From Euzebya tangerina (GTDB lineage Bacteria > Actinomycetota > Nitriliruptoria > Euzebyales > Euzebyaceae), in assembly GCF_003074135.1 (NCBI RefSeq), contig NZ_PPDK01000001.1:2294001-2358000 (forward strand): a stretch of DNA of 64,000 nucleotides, written 5' to 3'. This document shows, one piece after another, positions 8,714 through 17,647 of this stretch (the stretch's first letter is position 1; every line of letters starts with the position of its first letter). The notes below the pieces were generated by a model, which saw only the letters and a program-made list of their open reading frames with translations, had not been told where the DNA came from and did no database searches. The translations under genes and the position numbers were made by a program.

Positions 8714-10267
8714 CTAGCCAGCGCTGATGCTGAAGGTGTGGTCAGCCAGATCGGCCTGCAAGGTCGCGCTGCTCCCAGCGCCCGTCCACGTCATCGTCAG
8801 CTGGTCCGTGCCGGACAGGGTCACCTCCAGTTCGCCGTGGAAGGCAGCCGAGGTGTTTCGCAGTCGGAGCATCTCCAACTGGCGCTGGACCACCGGCTGC
8901 CGCAGGCCCGCCTCCACCTCCTCGAGCGTGAGGTTCGTGCGGTTGATCTCCTTGTGCCCACCAGCCCCCGCGCGGTCGGCTGCCTCGTAGTCGTTCGTGC
9001 CGGCGAACAGGTCCAGGTACCAGATCTGCGGGGTACCCGGCATGAAGAGCTGGATCGCCCGAGCCAGCAGCAACCGCTGCTCGTCCTCACCAAGGGCACT
9101 GAAGAAGGTGGCGTTGACCTGGTAGTAGGAGATCTTGTTGCCATCCGGGCCGTACAGGTTCTTCACCCGTCCGCCGCGGTCCAACAGCCGGTCGATCACC
9201 GCCTCGATCGTGGCATCGGGAAGCAACCCCGCCGCGTCAGGACCGCCGCGCAGATCGATCACCGGGATGCCGTCGTGGCAGCCCAGCATGTTCACGGTCG
9301 CCAGGTCGCGATCCTGGATCTCGGTGATCCACCGCACGAGGTTGGTCCCGTCGCCCGAGTCGAGTGCGTCGATCAGCAACCCCGGGAAGAAGAAGTCATA
9401 CACGGGATAGCCCCGGTCGGAGAGCTCCTCGTGCACCTTGGTCCCGTACTCCGAGTGGATCTCCGGCAGCAGGATCAGCCCCACCTCCTCCGCCATGCCC
9501 CGAAGCCGATCCAGGTACTCCCACGTCCCGGGGGTGTTGAAGAAGTTGGTCCGTCCGACCTCCTTGTGCAGGTACGCGAACGCGTCCAGCCGCAGGATCT
9601 TCGCGCCGAGCTCGGCCAATCGCCGGAAGGTCTTGGCGTAGAAGTCCCACACCGCTTCAGAGCTGGCGTTGAGGTCCATCTGCCCCAGATACGTACGCTC
9701 GCCGTCGACGACCTCGACCTTCTGGTAGAAGGTGTTCCAGTAGTAGCGGTCAGAGCCGTCCGGGAATCGGACCGCCAGGATCGGCAGCCCTGGCTTGCGC
9801 ATGAACAGCTTGTCCAGGTGCTCGGGGTTCGGCACGACGTACCCGTCGTCGTGCATCTCGCCGTTGCCCTCCCAGAACGCGTTCCAGTCGATGAAGAAGT
9901 CGACGTACGGCGAGTCGTCGCCACGCTCGAGCATGTCCTGGAACTGGGGCGAGCCGACCGAGAGGTGGTTCAGGACCAGATCGAACTTGAGTTGGATCCC
10001 CAGTTCCTGCAGGGCAGCGATGTCGGCGGGGCTGGCCATGTCGGCATCCAGCTCGTAATCGATCACCGAGAACCCGCGGTCCAGGTCGCTGTGGAACACG
10101 CTGGGCAGCAGGTAGAAGAGACCGAACACATCGGCGAACTCGGGTCGCTGGAGGACGGCGACCATGGCGGAGAGGTCACCGCCGATCGAGTCCGGGTACG
10201 CGTTCAGCATCACCGCGTTCGGCAGGCTGGCCTTCATCGAGGGAGTGCTCGGCGAGGGTGCCGTCAT
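8714..10267 (-). CDS. GH13_18 glycoside phosphorylase (sucrose-phosphorylase-like)
   Basis: A 517-residue alpha-amylase-fold enzyme of the subfamily containing sucrose, sucrose-6-phosphate, glucosylglycerate and glucosylglycerol phosphorylases. Visible catalytic residues: nucleophile Asp228 (KILRLDAFAY), acid/base Glu269 (LLPEIHSEYG) and stabiliser Asp332 (GCHDGIPVIDL). Further subfamily hallmarks are SYYQVNATFFSALG and the C-terminal FMPGTPQIWYLDLFAGTND. These enzymes transfer the glucosyl unit to phosphate, yielding alpha-glucose-1-phosphate. The acceptor sugar cannot be fixed from sequence. The gene overlaps the upstream kinase gene by four bases (ATGA), implying translational coupling. 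No signal peptide; cytosolic. Confidence 0.85.
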   Translation of the reverse strand: MTAPSPSTPSMKASLPNAVMLNAYPDSIGGDLSAMVAVLQRPEFADVFGLFYLLPSVFHSDLDRGFSVIDYELDADMASPADIAALQELGIQLKFDLVLNHLSVGSPQFQDMLERGDDSPYVDFFIDWNAFWEGNGEMHDDGYVVPNPEHLDKLFMRKPGLPILAVRFPDGSDRYYWNTFYQKVEVVDGERTYLGQMDLNASSEAVWDFYAKTFRRLAELGAKILRLDAFAYLHKEVGRTNFFNTPGTWEYLDRLRGMAEEVGLILLPEIHSEYGTKVHEELSDRGYPVYDFFFPGLLIDALDSGDGTNLVRWITEIQDRDLATVNMLGCHDGIPVIDLRGGPDAAGLLPDATIEAVIDRLLDRGGRVKNLYGPDGNKISYYQVNATFFSALGEDEQRLLLARAIQLFMPGTPQIWYLDLFAGTNDYEAADRAGAGGHKEINRTNLTLEEVEAGLRQPVVQRQLEMLRLRNTSAAFHGELEVTLSGTDQLTMTWTGAGSSATLQADLADHTFSISAG

Positions 10268-10917
10268 GAGACGGGGATGACGTCGTAGTCGCGGGTGATG
10301 ATGAAGTCCGCCAGGTTCCGGTGACCCGCGATGATCTTGTGCTCGGTCTTCAGGACGTTCTCGATGAAGGGGTCGCCCACCTCATCGCCGCGGTTCCGCT
10401 TCTGTCGGTGCTCCAGGGTGTCGACCCGATTTCGCGCGATGAAGACCCGCGTGTCGACGTGCTTCAGCAGGCTGGTGTAGGTGCCCTCTGCGATGACGAC
10501 GGCCACGCCTCGAAGGTCGACGGTCTCCTCCTCGACGGTGTTCGCGTCGTAGTCGATCAACGGCTTCGTGATCTCGTCGTCGCCCGCCAGCGCATCGAGG
10601 AGGTTGCCTTCGAGCACGTCGAACCGCACCTCGACGTGCGGGCCCAGCCACGAGTCGTCCTCACGCCGTTTGGCATCGTTGGACTTCGGCGGCAGGACGA
10701 AGTAGTCGTCCTGGCCGAGGACGACGGAGGTGATGCCGTGCGGCTCGAGGGCCTCGGCGATGGCGGTGCCGGTCTCGGACTTGCCGCTGCCCGACTCGCC
10801 CGCAACGGTGATCACGTAGCGTCCATCTCGCGCCCTGATCGGCTCGACCAGACTCGGGACGATGGCCGCCGCGGCGGCTCGATGATGGTCTTCCAGAACG
10901 ATGACGTCACCCTTCAT
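10264..10917 (-). CDS. P-loop kinase, uridine kinase/phosphoribulokinase-like
   Basis: A 217-residue P-loop NTPase. Walker A is GESGSGKS at 40-47, followed by SVVLGQDDYFVLPPKSND, the Asp-Asp-Tyr/Phe motif of the uridine kinase/phosphoribulokinase family, and VVIAEGTYTSLL, the Walker B-like strand of that family. The lid carries RNRVDTLEHRQKRNRGDE. It presumably phosphorylates a small sugar or nucleoside hydroxyl with ATP. It is the first gene of an operon with the GH13_18 phosphorylase, so a sugar or glycerol-type substrate released or used by that enzyme is a reasonable guess, not shown. ATG at 10917. Confidence 0.75.
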   Translation of the reverse strand: MKGDVIVLEDHHRAAAAAIVPSLVEPIRARDGRYVITVAGESGSGKSETGTAIAEALEPHGITSVVLGQDDYFVLPPKSNDAKRREDDSWLGPHVEVRFDVLEGNLLDALAGDDEITKPLIDYDANTVEEETVDLRGVAVVIAEGTYTSLLKHVDTRVFIARNRVDTLEHRQKRNRGDEVGDPFIENVLKTEHKIIAGHRNLADFIITRDYDVIPVS

Positions 10918-10971
10918 GGCTGGACCGTAAACCGTTTCGATCGGCCAGCGAAAGGGATCGCCGGAATTGCC

Positions 10972-11550
10972 CTACGTCGAGGAGTTGTGAGCGGCCCAGG
11001 CATCCTCGTACCACGGGGGTCGTTCGGGGACCGGGCCAGGTGGATCGAAGTGCTCAGCCGCCTGCGCTGTGAGGTCGTACTGCAGGGCATGACCCACACC
11101 GGCGGGGAACACGACGTCGCGGTCCGGACGCCTGACGAATCCCATCCGCTCGTACATCCGACGGGCAGTGTCCATCCACTCCATGGTGTAGATCGCCACA
11201 CGGTGGTGGCCATCCCGGCGCCCGCGGTCGAGGCACGCCTGCACCAGGGCACGCCCGACACCCCGCCCCTGGGCCGAGGTCGCGACACCCAGCATGCGGA
11301 ATCCGCAGTCGCCGGCGCCGGCGTTCTCGAAGTGCTCCTGGCCGGCCTCGACGTAGGTGACCGATCCGAGCAGGTCCGGCCCGTCCACTGCCACCAGGAC
11401 GGCGGCCCCCGCATCGACTCGGGCACCGGTGTCGCGGATCTGGGCGCGGTAGGGGCCCTCGATGGTGCCTTCTCGGTCGTAGGCGGCGATGACGATCGCG
11501 CCGACGGCCTCGTACTCCTCAGGGCGAACGGGTCGGATCTCCAGCGTCAT
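10972..11550 (-). CDS. GNAT-family N-acetyltransferase
   Basis: A 192-residue acetyl-CoA-dependent acetyltransferase. The acetyl-CoA binding motif A is visible as FRMLGVATSAQGRGVGRAL (Arg/Gln-x-x-Gly-x-Gly/Ala type), and motif B as YERMGFVRRPD. The N-terminus MTLEIRPVRPEEYEAVGAIV is the usual first GNAT strand and helix. Substrate unknown. ATG at 11550. The gene lies 54 bases upstream of the kinase start on the same strand and is divergent from hisN. Confidence 0.88.
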   Translation of the reverse strand: MTLEIRPVRPEEYEAVGAIVIAAYDREGTIEGPYRAQIRDTGARVDAGAAVLVAVDGPDLLGSVTYVEAGQEHFENAGAGDCGFRMLGVATSAQGRGVGRALVQACLDRGRRDGHHRVAIYTMEWMDTARRMYERMGFVRRPDRDVVFPAGVGHALQYDLTAQAAEHFDPPGPVPERPPWYEDAWAAHNSST

Positions 11551-11636
11551 CCAGGCCCGAACGGTACTCGTCCGCAGCGCCAGGCGTCCGTTGCGACCGG
11601 CCCGGCCAGTGCCGCGGCCGCCTAGAGTGCCGTCGC

Positions 11637-12401
11637 ATGCAGGATCTCCTCGAGTTCGCGGTCGACGCCGCTCGGCAGGCAGGCGTGTTCACCCTGACCC
11701 ACTTCCGCCGCGCCGGGCTGGTGGTGGACCACAAGTCCGATGACAGCCCGGTCACCGCGGCCGACCGCGGAGCAGAGACGCTCCTGCGTCAGCTGATCGC
11801 GGACCGCTACCCCGACGACGGCATCATCGGCGAGGAGCAGGACCGTGTGCCCGGGACGTCCGGGCGGACCTGGATCATCGACCCGATCGACGGGACCAAG
11901 TCCTTCGTCCACGGCGTGCCGCTCTTCACCAACCTGGTGGCATGCCGCGACCAGGACGGCCCACTGGTGGGGGTGATCAACACACCCGCACTGGAGGAGG
12001 CCACCTGGGCCGGTCGTGGACTCGGCTGCTTCCACCAGAACAGCCGTGTCCGCCTGACCGAGACCGGATCGCTGGCCGACGCCTACGTCATGACCAGCGG
12101 GACGGAGTGGTGGCCGCCGTCGCTGCGGCACCTGCTGCTCGATCCCCCGTTCACGCTGCGGACCTGGGGGGACGGTTACGGCTACTCGCTGGTGCTGACG
12201 GGACGGGCCGACGCGATGCTGGACCCGCAGGCGGCGGTGTGGGACCTGGCCCCCCTCCCGGTCCTGGCGGCCGAGTCGGGCGCGCGCCTGACCGGGGTCG
12301 ACGGGTCGGAGGAGATCGACTCGGGCTCGGCGGTCCTGAGCAACGGCCTGATCCACGACGAGCTGCTGGCCGCGCTGTCAACCTCCCATGGCACGGATTG
12401 A
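11637..12401 (+). CDS. hisN: Histidinol-phosphatase, inositol-monophosphatase family
   Basis: A 254-residue Mg-dependent phosphatase of the IMPase fold. Metal ligands appear as Glu66/Glu67 (IIGEE), Asp82 and Asp85 (IDPIDGTKSF) and the C-terminal Asp in AVWDLAPL. The overall pattern, with short spacing and GDGYGYSLVLTGRADAMLDP, resembles HisN, which makes histidinol in actinobacteria, more than SuhB or CysQ. No other his gene lies near, so other phosphomonoester substrates are possible. ATG at 11637; single gene. Confidence 0.8.
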   Translation: MQDLLEFAVDAARQAGVFTLTHFRRAGLVVDHKSDDSPVTAADRGAETLLRQLIADRYPDDGIIGEEQDRVPGTSGRTWIIDPIDGTKSFVHGVPLFTNLVACRDQDGPLVGVINTPALEEATWAGRGLGCFHQNSRVRLTETGSLADAYVMTSGTEWWPPSLRHLLLDPPFTLRTWGDGYGYSLVLTGRADAMLDPQAAVWDLAPLPVLAAESGARLTGVDGSEEIDSGSAVLSNGLIHDELLAALSTSHGTD

Positions 12402-12441
12402 CCGATTTCGTCGATGTCGGACCTGTGGCGGCCGGTCAATC
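12396..12441. other. Inverted repeat at the hisN stop codon
   Basis: Nine-base arms GATTGACCG (12396-12404) and CGGTCAATC (12433-12441) flank 28 bases, with the left arm covering the hisN stop codon. It could act as a transcription terminator between the converging hisN and alpha/beta-hydrolase genes, but the loop is long and there is no T run. Confidence 0.4.
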
Positions 12442-12498
12442 TGTGCGGGCGCGGCCTGCTGACCTGCGGCTCTGGCAGAACGTGACGGCCCGCCACGC

Positions 12499-13233
12499 TC
12501 AGTTCTGGTCGATCTGTGACACCGACCCCGGCAACGCGGCCATCCAGGACACCAGCACTGACGCCGCCTCCGCGAACACCTCGTCCTCGGTGCGGCCGTC
12601 CATCTTCCGCGGCTTGAAGGAGTGATCGGCTGCGGCCAGCACGTGCGTCGTGCAGAGCCCAGCAGGCATGTGCTCCGACACGTTCGCCTCGAGCGTGTCC
12701 GTCGGGGCCATCGGGTCCCGACTGCCACACAGCAGCAAGACCGGCACGGTCAGGTCCGGCCAGTGGTCGACCCGCAGCCGGTCCTGCCGGCCCGGCGGGT
12801 GGAGGGGATAGGCCAGGCAGGCCACGCCGTCCACCGGCAAGGACGGGTCCTCGGCCGCCACGATGCTGGCGATCCGGCCGCCCATCGACCGGCCGCCGAT
12901 GACCAGCGGCCGGCCCTCGGCGATGCGCGGCGACAGCGCGGCGATCACATCACGCCATGCCGACACCAGCCGAGGTGCCGGGTCGGGTCGCTTCCGACCC
13001 ATCTCGGTGTAGGCGAAGTTGAACAGGGCGGTCGGGTGGCCTGCGGCGACCAGATCGGCGGCGTGGCGCTGCATGTGGCGGTGGGCCATGGACGTTCCGG
13101 CCCCGTGGGCCAGGATCACCGCAGCCCGCCCCCGCTCCCCGTCGGGCCAGACCTGCGCGGTGGTGGCCTCCGCTGCCTGCGGCGGGCTCAACGGGACGGT
13201 CACCAGTTCGGGTGCGCGCTCACTCGTACACAT
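12499..13233 (-). CDS. Alpha/beta-hydrolase, KANL3/Tex30-like
   Basis: A 244-residue alpha/beta-hydrolase of the dienelactone hydrolase-like clan. Nucleophile Ser in the elbow GRSMGGRIAS, Asp in LLLCGSRDPMAP, His in LAAADHSF. An oxyanion strand VILAHGAGTSMAHR precedes. Substrate unknown; cytosolic. The ATG at 13233 lies inside a 12-base palindrome, so the in-frame GTG at 13203 (VTVPLSPPQ) is an alternative start that would leave the operator in untranslated sequence. A weak AGAAG purine stretch precedes the ATG. Confidence 0.8.
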   Translation of the reverse strand: MCTSERAPELVTVPLSPPQAAEATTAQVWPDGERGRAAVILAHGAGTSMAHRHMQRHAADLVAAGHPTALFNFAYTEMGRKRPDPAPRLVSAWRDVIAALSPRIAEGRPLVIGGRSMGGRIASIVAAEDPSLPVDGVACLAYPLHPPGRQDRLRVDHWPDLTVPVLLLCGSRDPMAPTDTLEANVSEHMPAGLCTTHVLAAADHSFKPRKMDGRTEDEVFAEAASVLVSWMAALPGSVSQIDQN

Positions 13234-13277
13234 GTGTAGCTTCTACCGGAAAATCCGGGTCAACCTACACATGTGGA
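13227..13277. promoter_or_regulatory. Twin palindromic operator between divergent genes
   Basis: A perfect 12-base palindrome TACACATGTGTA (13227-13238) is repeated with one mismatch as TACACATGTGGA (13266-13277). Their centres are 39 bases apart. Between them is CCGGA-AAA-TCCGG (13247-13259), another inverted repeat. The block separates the hydrolase (minus) and YdcF (plus) genes, so one dimeric regulator could control both. The regulator itself is not adjacent. Confidence 0.6.
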
Positions 13278-13338
13278 CAACCTCGCGGCGGCAAAGCCGG
13301 GCCGTCGACGGGCGCCCGCGCGGTACCGTCGAGGGACT

Positions 13339-13992
13339 GTGACACGCCGTCTGTTTGCCCTCCTGAGCTGGCTGCTCCTGGCCGCCGTGCTCTACGTCGG
13401 CGTGACCTTCGGGCAGGTGTGGTGGACGGCGACCCACGATGAGGCCACGCCGTCCCAGGCCATCGTGGTGCTGGGTGCCGCACACTACGACGGCCGTCCC
13501 TCGCCGGTCTTCCAGGCCAGGCTGGACCACGCCGCGACGCTGTACCGGCAGGGCCTGGCCCCTCGCGTCGTGGTGACGGGTGGGCAGGGCTCCGGTGACT
13601 CGGTCAGCGAAGGCTGGGCGGGCTACACCTACCTCACCAGCCTCGGCGTCCCCGACGAGGACCTGCAGTTGGAGACGGGAGGTCGGACGTCGTATGAGTC
13701 CCTCGCGGCCTCCGCCCGATTCCTGGCCCGCGACGGGATCGCGGACGTGATCCTCGTCTCAGACGGCTGGCATCTGCGTCGATCCGTCGCGATCGCGGAC
13801 GAGGTGGGGCTGCAGGCCCGGCCATCGCCAGCCCCCGGCTCGCCCTACTCCGACGATGCGGCGCGTCGTCAGATGCTCCGCGAGACCGCGGGACTGGCCG
13901 TCGGTCAGATCATCGGCTTCCGCCGGTTGGATCGCCTGACTGGCCTCGCGGCCGATGAGTCGATCCAGGGCGCGGTGACATCGGCGTCCTGA
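13339..13992 (+). CDS. YdcF/SanA/ElyC-family (DUF218) protein
   Basis: A 217-residue protein with an N-terminal membrane anchor or signal (FALLSWLLLAAVLYVGVTF), then the DUF218 domain: SQAIVVLGAAHYDGRPSPVFQARLD is split across the first strand, followed by RVVVTGGQGSGDSVSEG, GRTSYESLAAS and VILVSDGWHLRRSV. Family members such as ElyC and SanA affect envelope integrity at the outer face of the membrane; the reaction is unknown. The GTG at 13339 is preferred because GAGGGA lies just upstream and the anchor begins directly; the frame is open further up to 13273. Confidence 0.85.
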   Translation: MTRRLFALLSWLLLAAVLYVGVTFGQVWWTATHDEATPSQAIVVLGAAHYDGRPSPVFQARLDHAATLYRQGLAPRVVVTGGQGSGDSVSEGWAGYTYLTSLGVPDEDLQLETGGRTSYESLAASARFLARDGIADVILVSDGWHLRRSVAIADEVGLQARPSPAPGSPYSDDAARRQMLRETAGLAVGQIIGFRRLDRLTGLAADESIQGAVTSAS

Positions 13993-14016
13993 GTGCTCTG
14001 TGGCAGGCTGTCGACG

Positions 14017-14832
14017 ATGCCGGACAAGCCCGCCCCAACCGCTGACGACCTCCACAGCCGCCTCGACGGGGCGGTCGCCGACATGACGGAGCTCACCCGA
14101 TCGCTGCTGTTCGCCGAGATCTCGATGATCGCCTATCTGGAGCCCGAAGAGGCCACCGACCCCTTCGCGATCCTGGGGTTCGACGAGGTCGAGTTCATCG
14201 ACCGGGACGGCGCCCAGGCCTACCTCGTCTACACCGACCACGATCTGGTGGTGGCCTGCCGCGGGACCGAGCCCGGCGACTGGAACGACGTCAGGGCTGA
14301 CGCCAACGCCCTCCACGACCTGGCCGAGACCGTCGGGCGTGTGCACCGGGGCTTCAAGCGGGAGGTCGACGAGCTCTGGCCGCAGATCCTGGACGGCCTG
14401 ATGGGATCGGCCGACGGCCCCGGACACGACGTGTGGTTCACCGGCCACTCGCTCGGCGGGGCGATGGCCATGATCAGCGCCGGTCGCTGCCTCATGGCTG
14501 ACGTGCCGATCGATCCGATCCAGACGATCACGTTCGGTGCACCGCGGGTGGGCACCAGGCGGTACGTCCAGCACGCCGACATCGACGTCCTCCGCTGGGT
14601 CAACAACAACGACATCGTCCCGCGGGTCCCGCCCACCTGGATGGGCTACCGACACCGAGGGACGCTGAAGTACCTGGACTCCAACGGGGTGCACCGGCGC
14701 ATGAAGCGGCAGGAGATCGCCAAGGACCGGTGGGACGGGTTCGTCCGAGCACTCAAGCGGGGACGGGTGGACAACATCTCCGACCACCTGATCGCCGACT
14801 ACGTGACCCACCTGGCCGCGAACCAGCGCTGA
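14017..14832 (+). CDS. Class 3 lipase family protein
   Basis: A 271-residue alpha/beta-hydrolase of the lipase class 3 family (Rhizomucor lipase-like). The nucleophile elbow is FTGHSLGGAMAM; the strand before it and the lid region contain RGTEPGDWNDVRADANA and HRGFKREVDELW, typical of the family. Asp is likely in NNNDIVPRVPP and His in the C-terminal region (HRGTLKYL or DHLIADYV). No signal peptide, so it is probably intracellular. The ATG at 14017 is preferred over the GTG at 13993. It follows the YdcF gene by 24 bases. Confidence 0.85.
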   Translation: MPDKPAPTADDLHSRLDGAVADMTELTRSLLFAEISMIAYLEPEEATDPFAILGFDEVEFIDRDGAQAYLVYTDHDLVVACRGTEPGDWNDVRADANALHDLAETVGRVHRGFKREVDELWPQILDGLMGSADGPGHDVWFTGHSLGGAMAMISAGRCLMADVPIDPIQTITFGAPRVGTRRYVQHADIDVLRWVNNNDIVPRVPPTWMGYRHRGTLKYLDSNGVHRRMKRQEIAKDRWDGFVRALKRGRVDNISDHLIADYVTHLAANQR

Positions 14833-14851
14833 GTCCGGCCACGGTGGCCGG

Positions 14852-15544
14852 CTATCCCAACGGTGAGTCGGGCAACGCGTCCCCGTCGGCCAGGTCGACC
14901 GGTGGACCGCCCTCACCCCAGAAGTGATGCAGTGGGTCGACGCGGACGGCGTCGAGACAGGCCGAGAGTGGTTGACGGCGGCGCCGGCCCCGCACCAGGA
15001 CGGGCCACCACTCACCCTGGATCGCACGACGGTAGAGGTGCCACCGGCCATCCTCGGTCCGACGCAACTGCATCAGCGGCCTGCGGACCAGCCCCTGCGA
15101 CCGCCGTGCCGCGGGAACCATCCAATCGACGGTGAGCACGTTCCGCCAGGTCGACACCTCGAAGGCATCCAGTGGGAAGTGGCGGCGACGCCAGGTCTCG
15201 ATGACGGCCTCGGCTCGGTCCATGACGCCGACGTCGTCGACCTCCCGGGCCGGCCCGATCGCCGCGAGGCCCGAGTGGCCGCCCTCCGCCCAGGCATCCG
15301 CGACGAGCCGCAGCTGTCGTGGGGTGATCGAGGCGCTGGCAGCCAGGAACTCGAACTCCGCGACGTCCCGACTCCTGGCCTTGTCGGCCCGCTTCGCGAG
15401 CCGGCGAAGCTGTGTCGGCGTGAGCGCTTCGAGCGGGGAGCGCTGCGGCCGACCCTCGGGATGGACAGCACGGCCGCGGCCGCTCACCGATCCAGCCCCA
15501 CGCCCATCACGGCTGGGGTGACCGCCGGGCACCTGTCCTTCCAT
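14852..15544 (-). CDS. Hypothetical protein, 230 residues
   Basis: I do not recognise the family. The N-terminal ~30 residues from the ATG at 15544 are Gly/Arg-rich and basic. Then comes a helical segment LTPTQLRRLAKRADKARSRD, and a C-terminal half with LMQLRRTEDGRWHLYRRAIQGEWWPVLVRGRRRR is split by tryptophans. It has no membrane segment. The high Arg content may reflect nucleic-acid binding, but this is a guess. The ATG at 15544 has GGAAGG about 8 bases upstream and a promoter-like hairpin region beyond it; the frame stays open to 15703 but that part reads as low-complexity. Confidence 0.5.
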   Translation of the reverse strand: MEGQVPGGHPSRDGRGAGSVSGRGRAVHPEGRPQRSPLEALTPTQLRRLAKRADKARSRDVAEFEFLAASASITPRQLRLVADAWAEGGHSGLAAIGPAREVDDVGVMDRAEAVIETWRRRHFPLDAFEVSTWRNVLTVDWMVPAARRSQGLVRRPLMQLRRTEDGRWHLYRRAIQGEWWPVLVRGRRRRQPLSACLDAVRVDPLHHFWGEGGPPVDLADGDALPDSPLG

Positions 15545-15601
15545 CGCGTGGCCTTCCGGTGCGCCGCTGTCGTTTGCGCTGCACGTGCCTTGTCTCCTAC
15601 A

Positions 15602-15628
15602 CCCGTTATAGAGCAACGGGCTGTAACA
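15602..15628 (-). promoter_or_regulatory. Inverted repeat and TGTTACAG box upstream of the 15544 gene
   Basis: CCCGTT and AACGGG arms (about 15602-15620) flank seven bases, with TATAAC on the minus strand as a possible -10 element. Immediately upstream on the minus strand is TGTTACAG (15621-15628), the same 8-mer that forms the arms of the inverted repeat before paaA at 22345. Confidence 0.4.
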
Positions 15629-15668
15629 TGCACGACCCGAGCGTGAGGTCGTGGGGGGCGGCGAGCGG

Positions 15669-16208
15669 TCACCGAACGAGGTCGGCAGCCCGATCGAGGA
15701 CACCGGCCAGTCCCGGATCCGCCATCACCGAGGCCTCCTCCCACGCAAACCAGCGGCACTCCGGGGACTCATCCGGTCCGGGGACAGGGGGGTCAGGTGG
15801 TGCGGTCAGGGCGTACCGCAGGTCCAGGTGGCGGTGGCCCCGGCCACCGTCGTGGGCATCCACGTGGATCAGCCGTGGCTCGTCGAACAGGTGCCTGACC
15901 GCCAACCCCGTCTCCTCGATCGCCTCGCGCACGGCGCCCTCGTGCGGCCACTCCGCGCCATCGACGTGACCACCTGGTTGCAGCCACACGCCCAAGCGCT
16001 TGTGCTTCAGCAGCACGATCCCCTCCCGCCGGACGACCAGGGCACTGCCGGTCACGTGAGTCGCTGCCGCATGCTCATCGAAGGGGCGAGCCAGCTGCTC
16101 CAGACCAGCGAGGACCTCCACCTGCGACGCGGCTTCGCGGGCATTCACCGGGGCGAGTGCGGCGACCGCGGCCCGGGTGGCAGCCACCCGTTCATCCGCG
16201 CCACTCAC
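15669..16208 (-). CDS. Nudix hydrolase
   Basis: A 179-residue Nudix-fold pyrophosphohydrolase. The full Nudix box is present: [23 protein letters not shown] fits G-x5-E-x7-REUxEExGU (given here as its consensus, ~residues 95-117). Around it are [18 protein letters not shown] and [11 protein letters not shown], the usual first strand and closing element. It removes nucleoside-diphosphate-linked moieties; the substrate is not deducible. The GTG at 16208 overlaps the malic enzyme stop codon (GTGA), so it is translationally coupled as third gene of the dtxR-malic enzyme operon. The frame upstream of this start is shadow sequence. Confidence 0.88.
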   Translation of the reverse strand: MSGADERVAATRAAVAALAPVNAREAASQVEVLAGLEQLARPFDEHAAATHVTGSALVVRREGIVLLKHKRLGVWLQPGGHVDGAEWPHEGAVREAIEETGLAVRHLFDEPRLIHVDAHDGGRGHRHLDLRYALTAPPDPPVPGPDESPECRWFAWEEASVMADPGLAGVLDRAADLVR

Positions 16209-17647
16209 GCCGAGCGGGCCAGACCGGCCCCCGCTGCCGTCTCGGCAACCGCCGCCGCCACCGCAGGGACCACGCGACGATCCAGGGGAGACGGGATGAT
16301 GTGGGTGGGAGACCGCTCGGCGTCGGTGACGATGTCGGCGATCGCTTCCGCGGCCGCCAACGTGACGCGGTCGTCGACGGCGCTGGCCCGGACGTCCAGC
16401 AGGCCGCGGAACAGGCCGGGGAAGCACAGGACGTTGTTGATCTGGTTGGGGAAGTCACTACGTCCGGTGGCGACCACGGCGGCGATCTCGCCGGCGATCC
16501 TGGGGTCGATCTCCGGCGTCGGGTTGGCCATCGCGAACACGATCGGGTCGTCGGCCATCAACCGAAGGTCGTCGAGGGTGATCGTGTTCGGACCGGACAG
16601 ACCGATGAAGACGTCAGCGCCGGCGAGTGCCACCGTCTTGTCGCCTTGCAGGTCCCGAGGGTTGGTCTGCTTGCCCAAGCGGCGGAAGATGGGGTCCCGG
16701 GCGTCCTTGCGGCGGGCGGTGACGATGCCAGCGCGGTCGACGCCCACCACATCCGTCACACCCGCGGCCATCAGCAGGTTCGCCACCGCGATCCCGGCCG
16801 CACCGATGCCCTGGACCACCACTCGGAGCTCTGGCCCGATCGACTTGCCCACCACACGCAGGGCGTTGCGCAACGCCGCGAGGACCACCACGGCCGTCCC
16901 GTGCTGGTCATCGTGGAACACCGGGATGTCCAACCGGCGGCGCAGCTTGCCCTCAACCTCGAAGCAGCGTGGTGCCGAGATGTCCTCCAGGTTGATCCCG
17001 CCGAAGCCGGTGGCCAGTGCCGCGATCATGTCGACCAGTCGGTCCGGGTCGCGTTCGTCCAGGCAGATCGGGTAGGCGTCCACCCCGGCCAGGTCCCGCA
17101 GCAGGATCGCCTTGCCCTCCATGACCGGCAGGGCCGCCAGGGGGCCGATGTCACCCAGTCCCAGAACGGCTGAGCCATCGCTCACCACCGCCACGGCGTT
17201 CCCCTTGATGGTCAGGTCGTAGGCCGCTGCCGGGTCGTCGGCGATGTCCAGGCACGGTCGGGCCACTCCCGGCGTGTAGACGAATGCCAGGTCCTCGAGG
17301 TCGGCCACCTGCGAGGTCGCGGTCACGGCCAGCTTCCCGCCGGCATGCCGGTCCAGCACCACGTCGGTGTGATCGAGCACCACCATCCCGTCCACGGCCC
17401 GCAGCGCGGCGACCACCGACGCTGCGTGCGCCTTGCTGCTGGCTCGGAACCCCGCCCGGAGAACTGCCTCGGGCGAGGTGGGCGTCCGCACCACGGGGGC
17501 GTCGACGGGCAGACCCCCTGCCGCGCGGATGATGGCGTTCACGGCCTCAACCCGTGCGGCACCGCCCAACTGCACCACGTGGGTGTGGCTGATGGACACC
17601 GGTGAGGCCACCGACGCCGAGGCGTCGGCCTGCTCAGGATCGCTCAC
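16205..17647 (-). CDS. NAD(P)-dependent malic enzyme with N-terminal ACT domain
   Basis: A 480-residue enzyme converting malate to pyruvate and CO2 with NAD(P) reduction and a divalent metal. Residues ~12-95 form an ACT-like regulatory domain. The malic-enzyme catalytic domain follows, with [42 protein letters not shown] and [18 protein letters not shown] (metal site Asp-Asp). The NAD-binding Rossmann strand [17 protein letters not shown] follows. The ACT domain suggests allosteric control by an amino acid or similar ligand. The GTG at 17647 overlaps the dtxR stop (GTGA). The much longer open frame upstream (to 18316) is antisense shadow of dtxR and was not used. Confidence 0.9.
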   Translation of the reverse strand: MSDPEQADASASVASPVSISHTHVVQLGGAARVEAVNAIIRAAGGLPVDAPVVRTPTSPEAVLRAGFRASSKAHAASVVAALRAVDGMVVLDHTDVVLDRHAGGKLAVTATSQVADLEDLAFVYTPGVARPCLDIADDPAAAYDLTIKGNAVAVVSDGSAVLGLGDIGPLAALPVMEGKAILLRDLAGVDAYPICLDERDPDRLVDMIAALATGFGGINLEDISAPRCFEVEGKLRRRLDIPVFHDDQHGTAVVVLAALRNALRVVGKSIGPELRVVVQGIGAAGIAVANLLMAAGVTDVVGVDRAGIVTARRKDARDPIFRRLGKQTNPRDLQGDKTVALAGADVFIGLSGPNTITLDDLRLMADDPIVFAMANPTPEIDPRIAGEIAAVVATGRSDFPNQINNVLCFPGLFRGLLDVRASAVDDRVTLAAAEAIADIVTDAERSPTHIIPSPLDRRVVPAVAAAVAETAAGAGLARSA

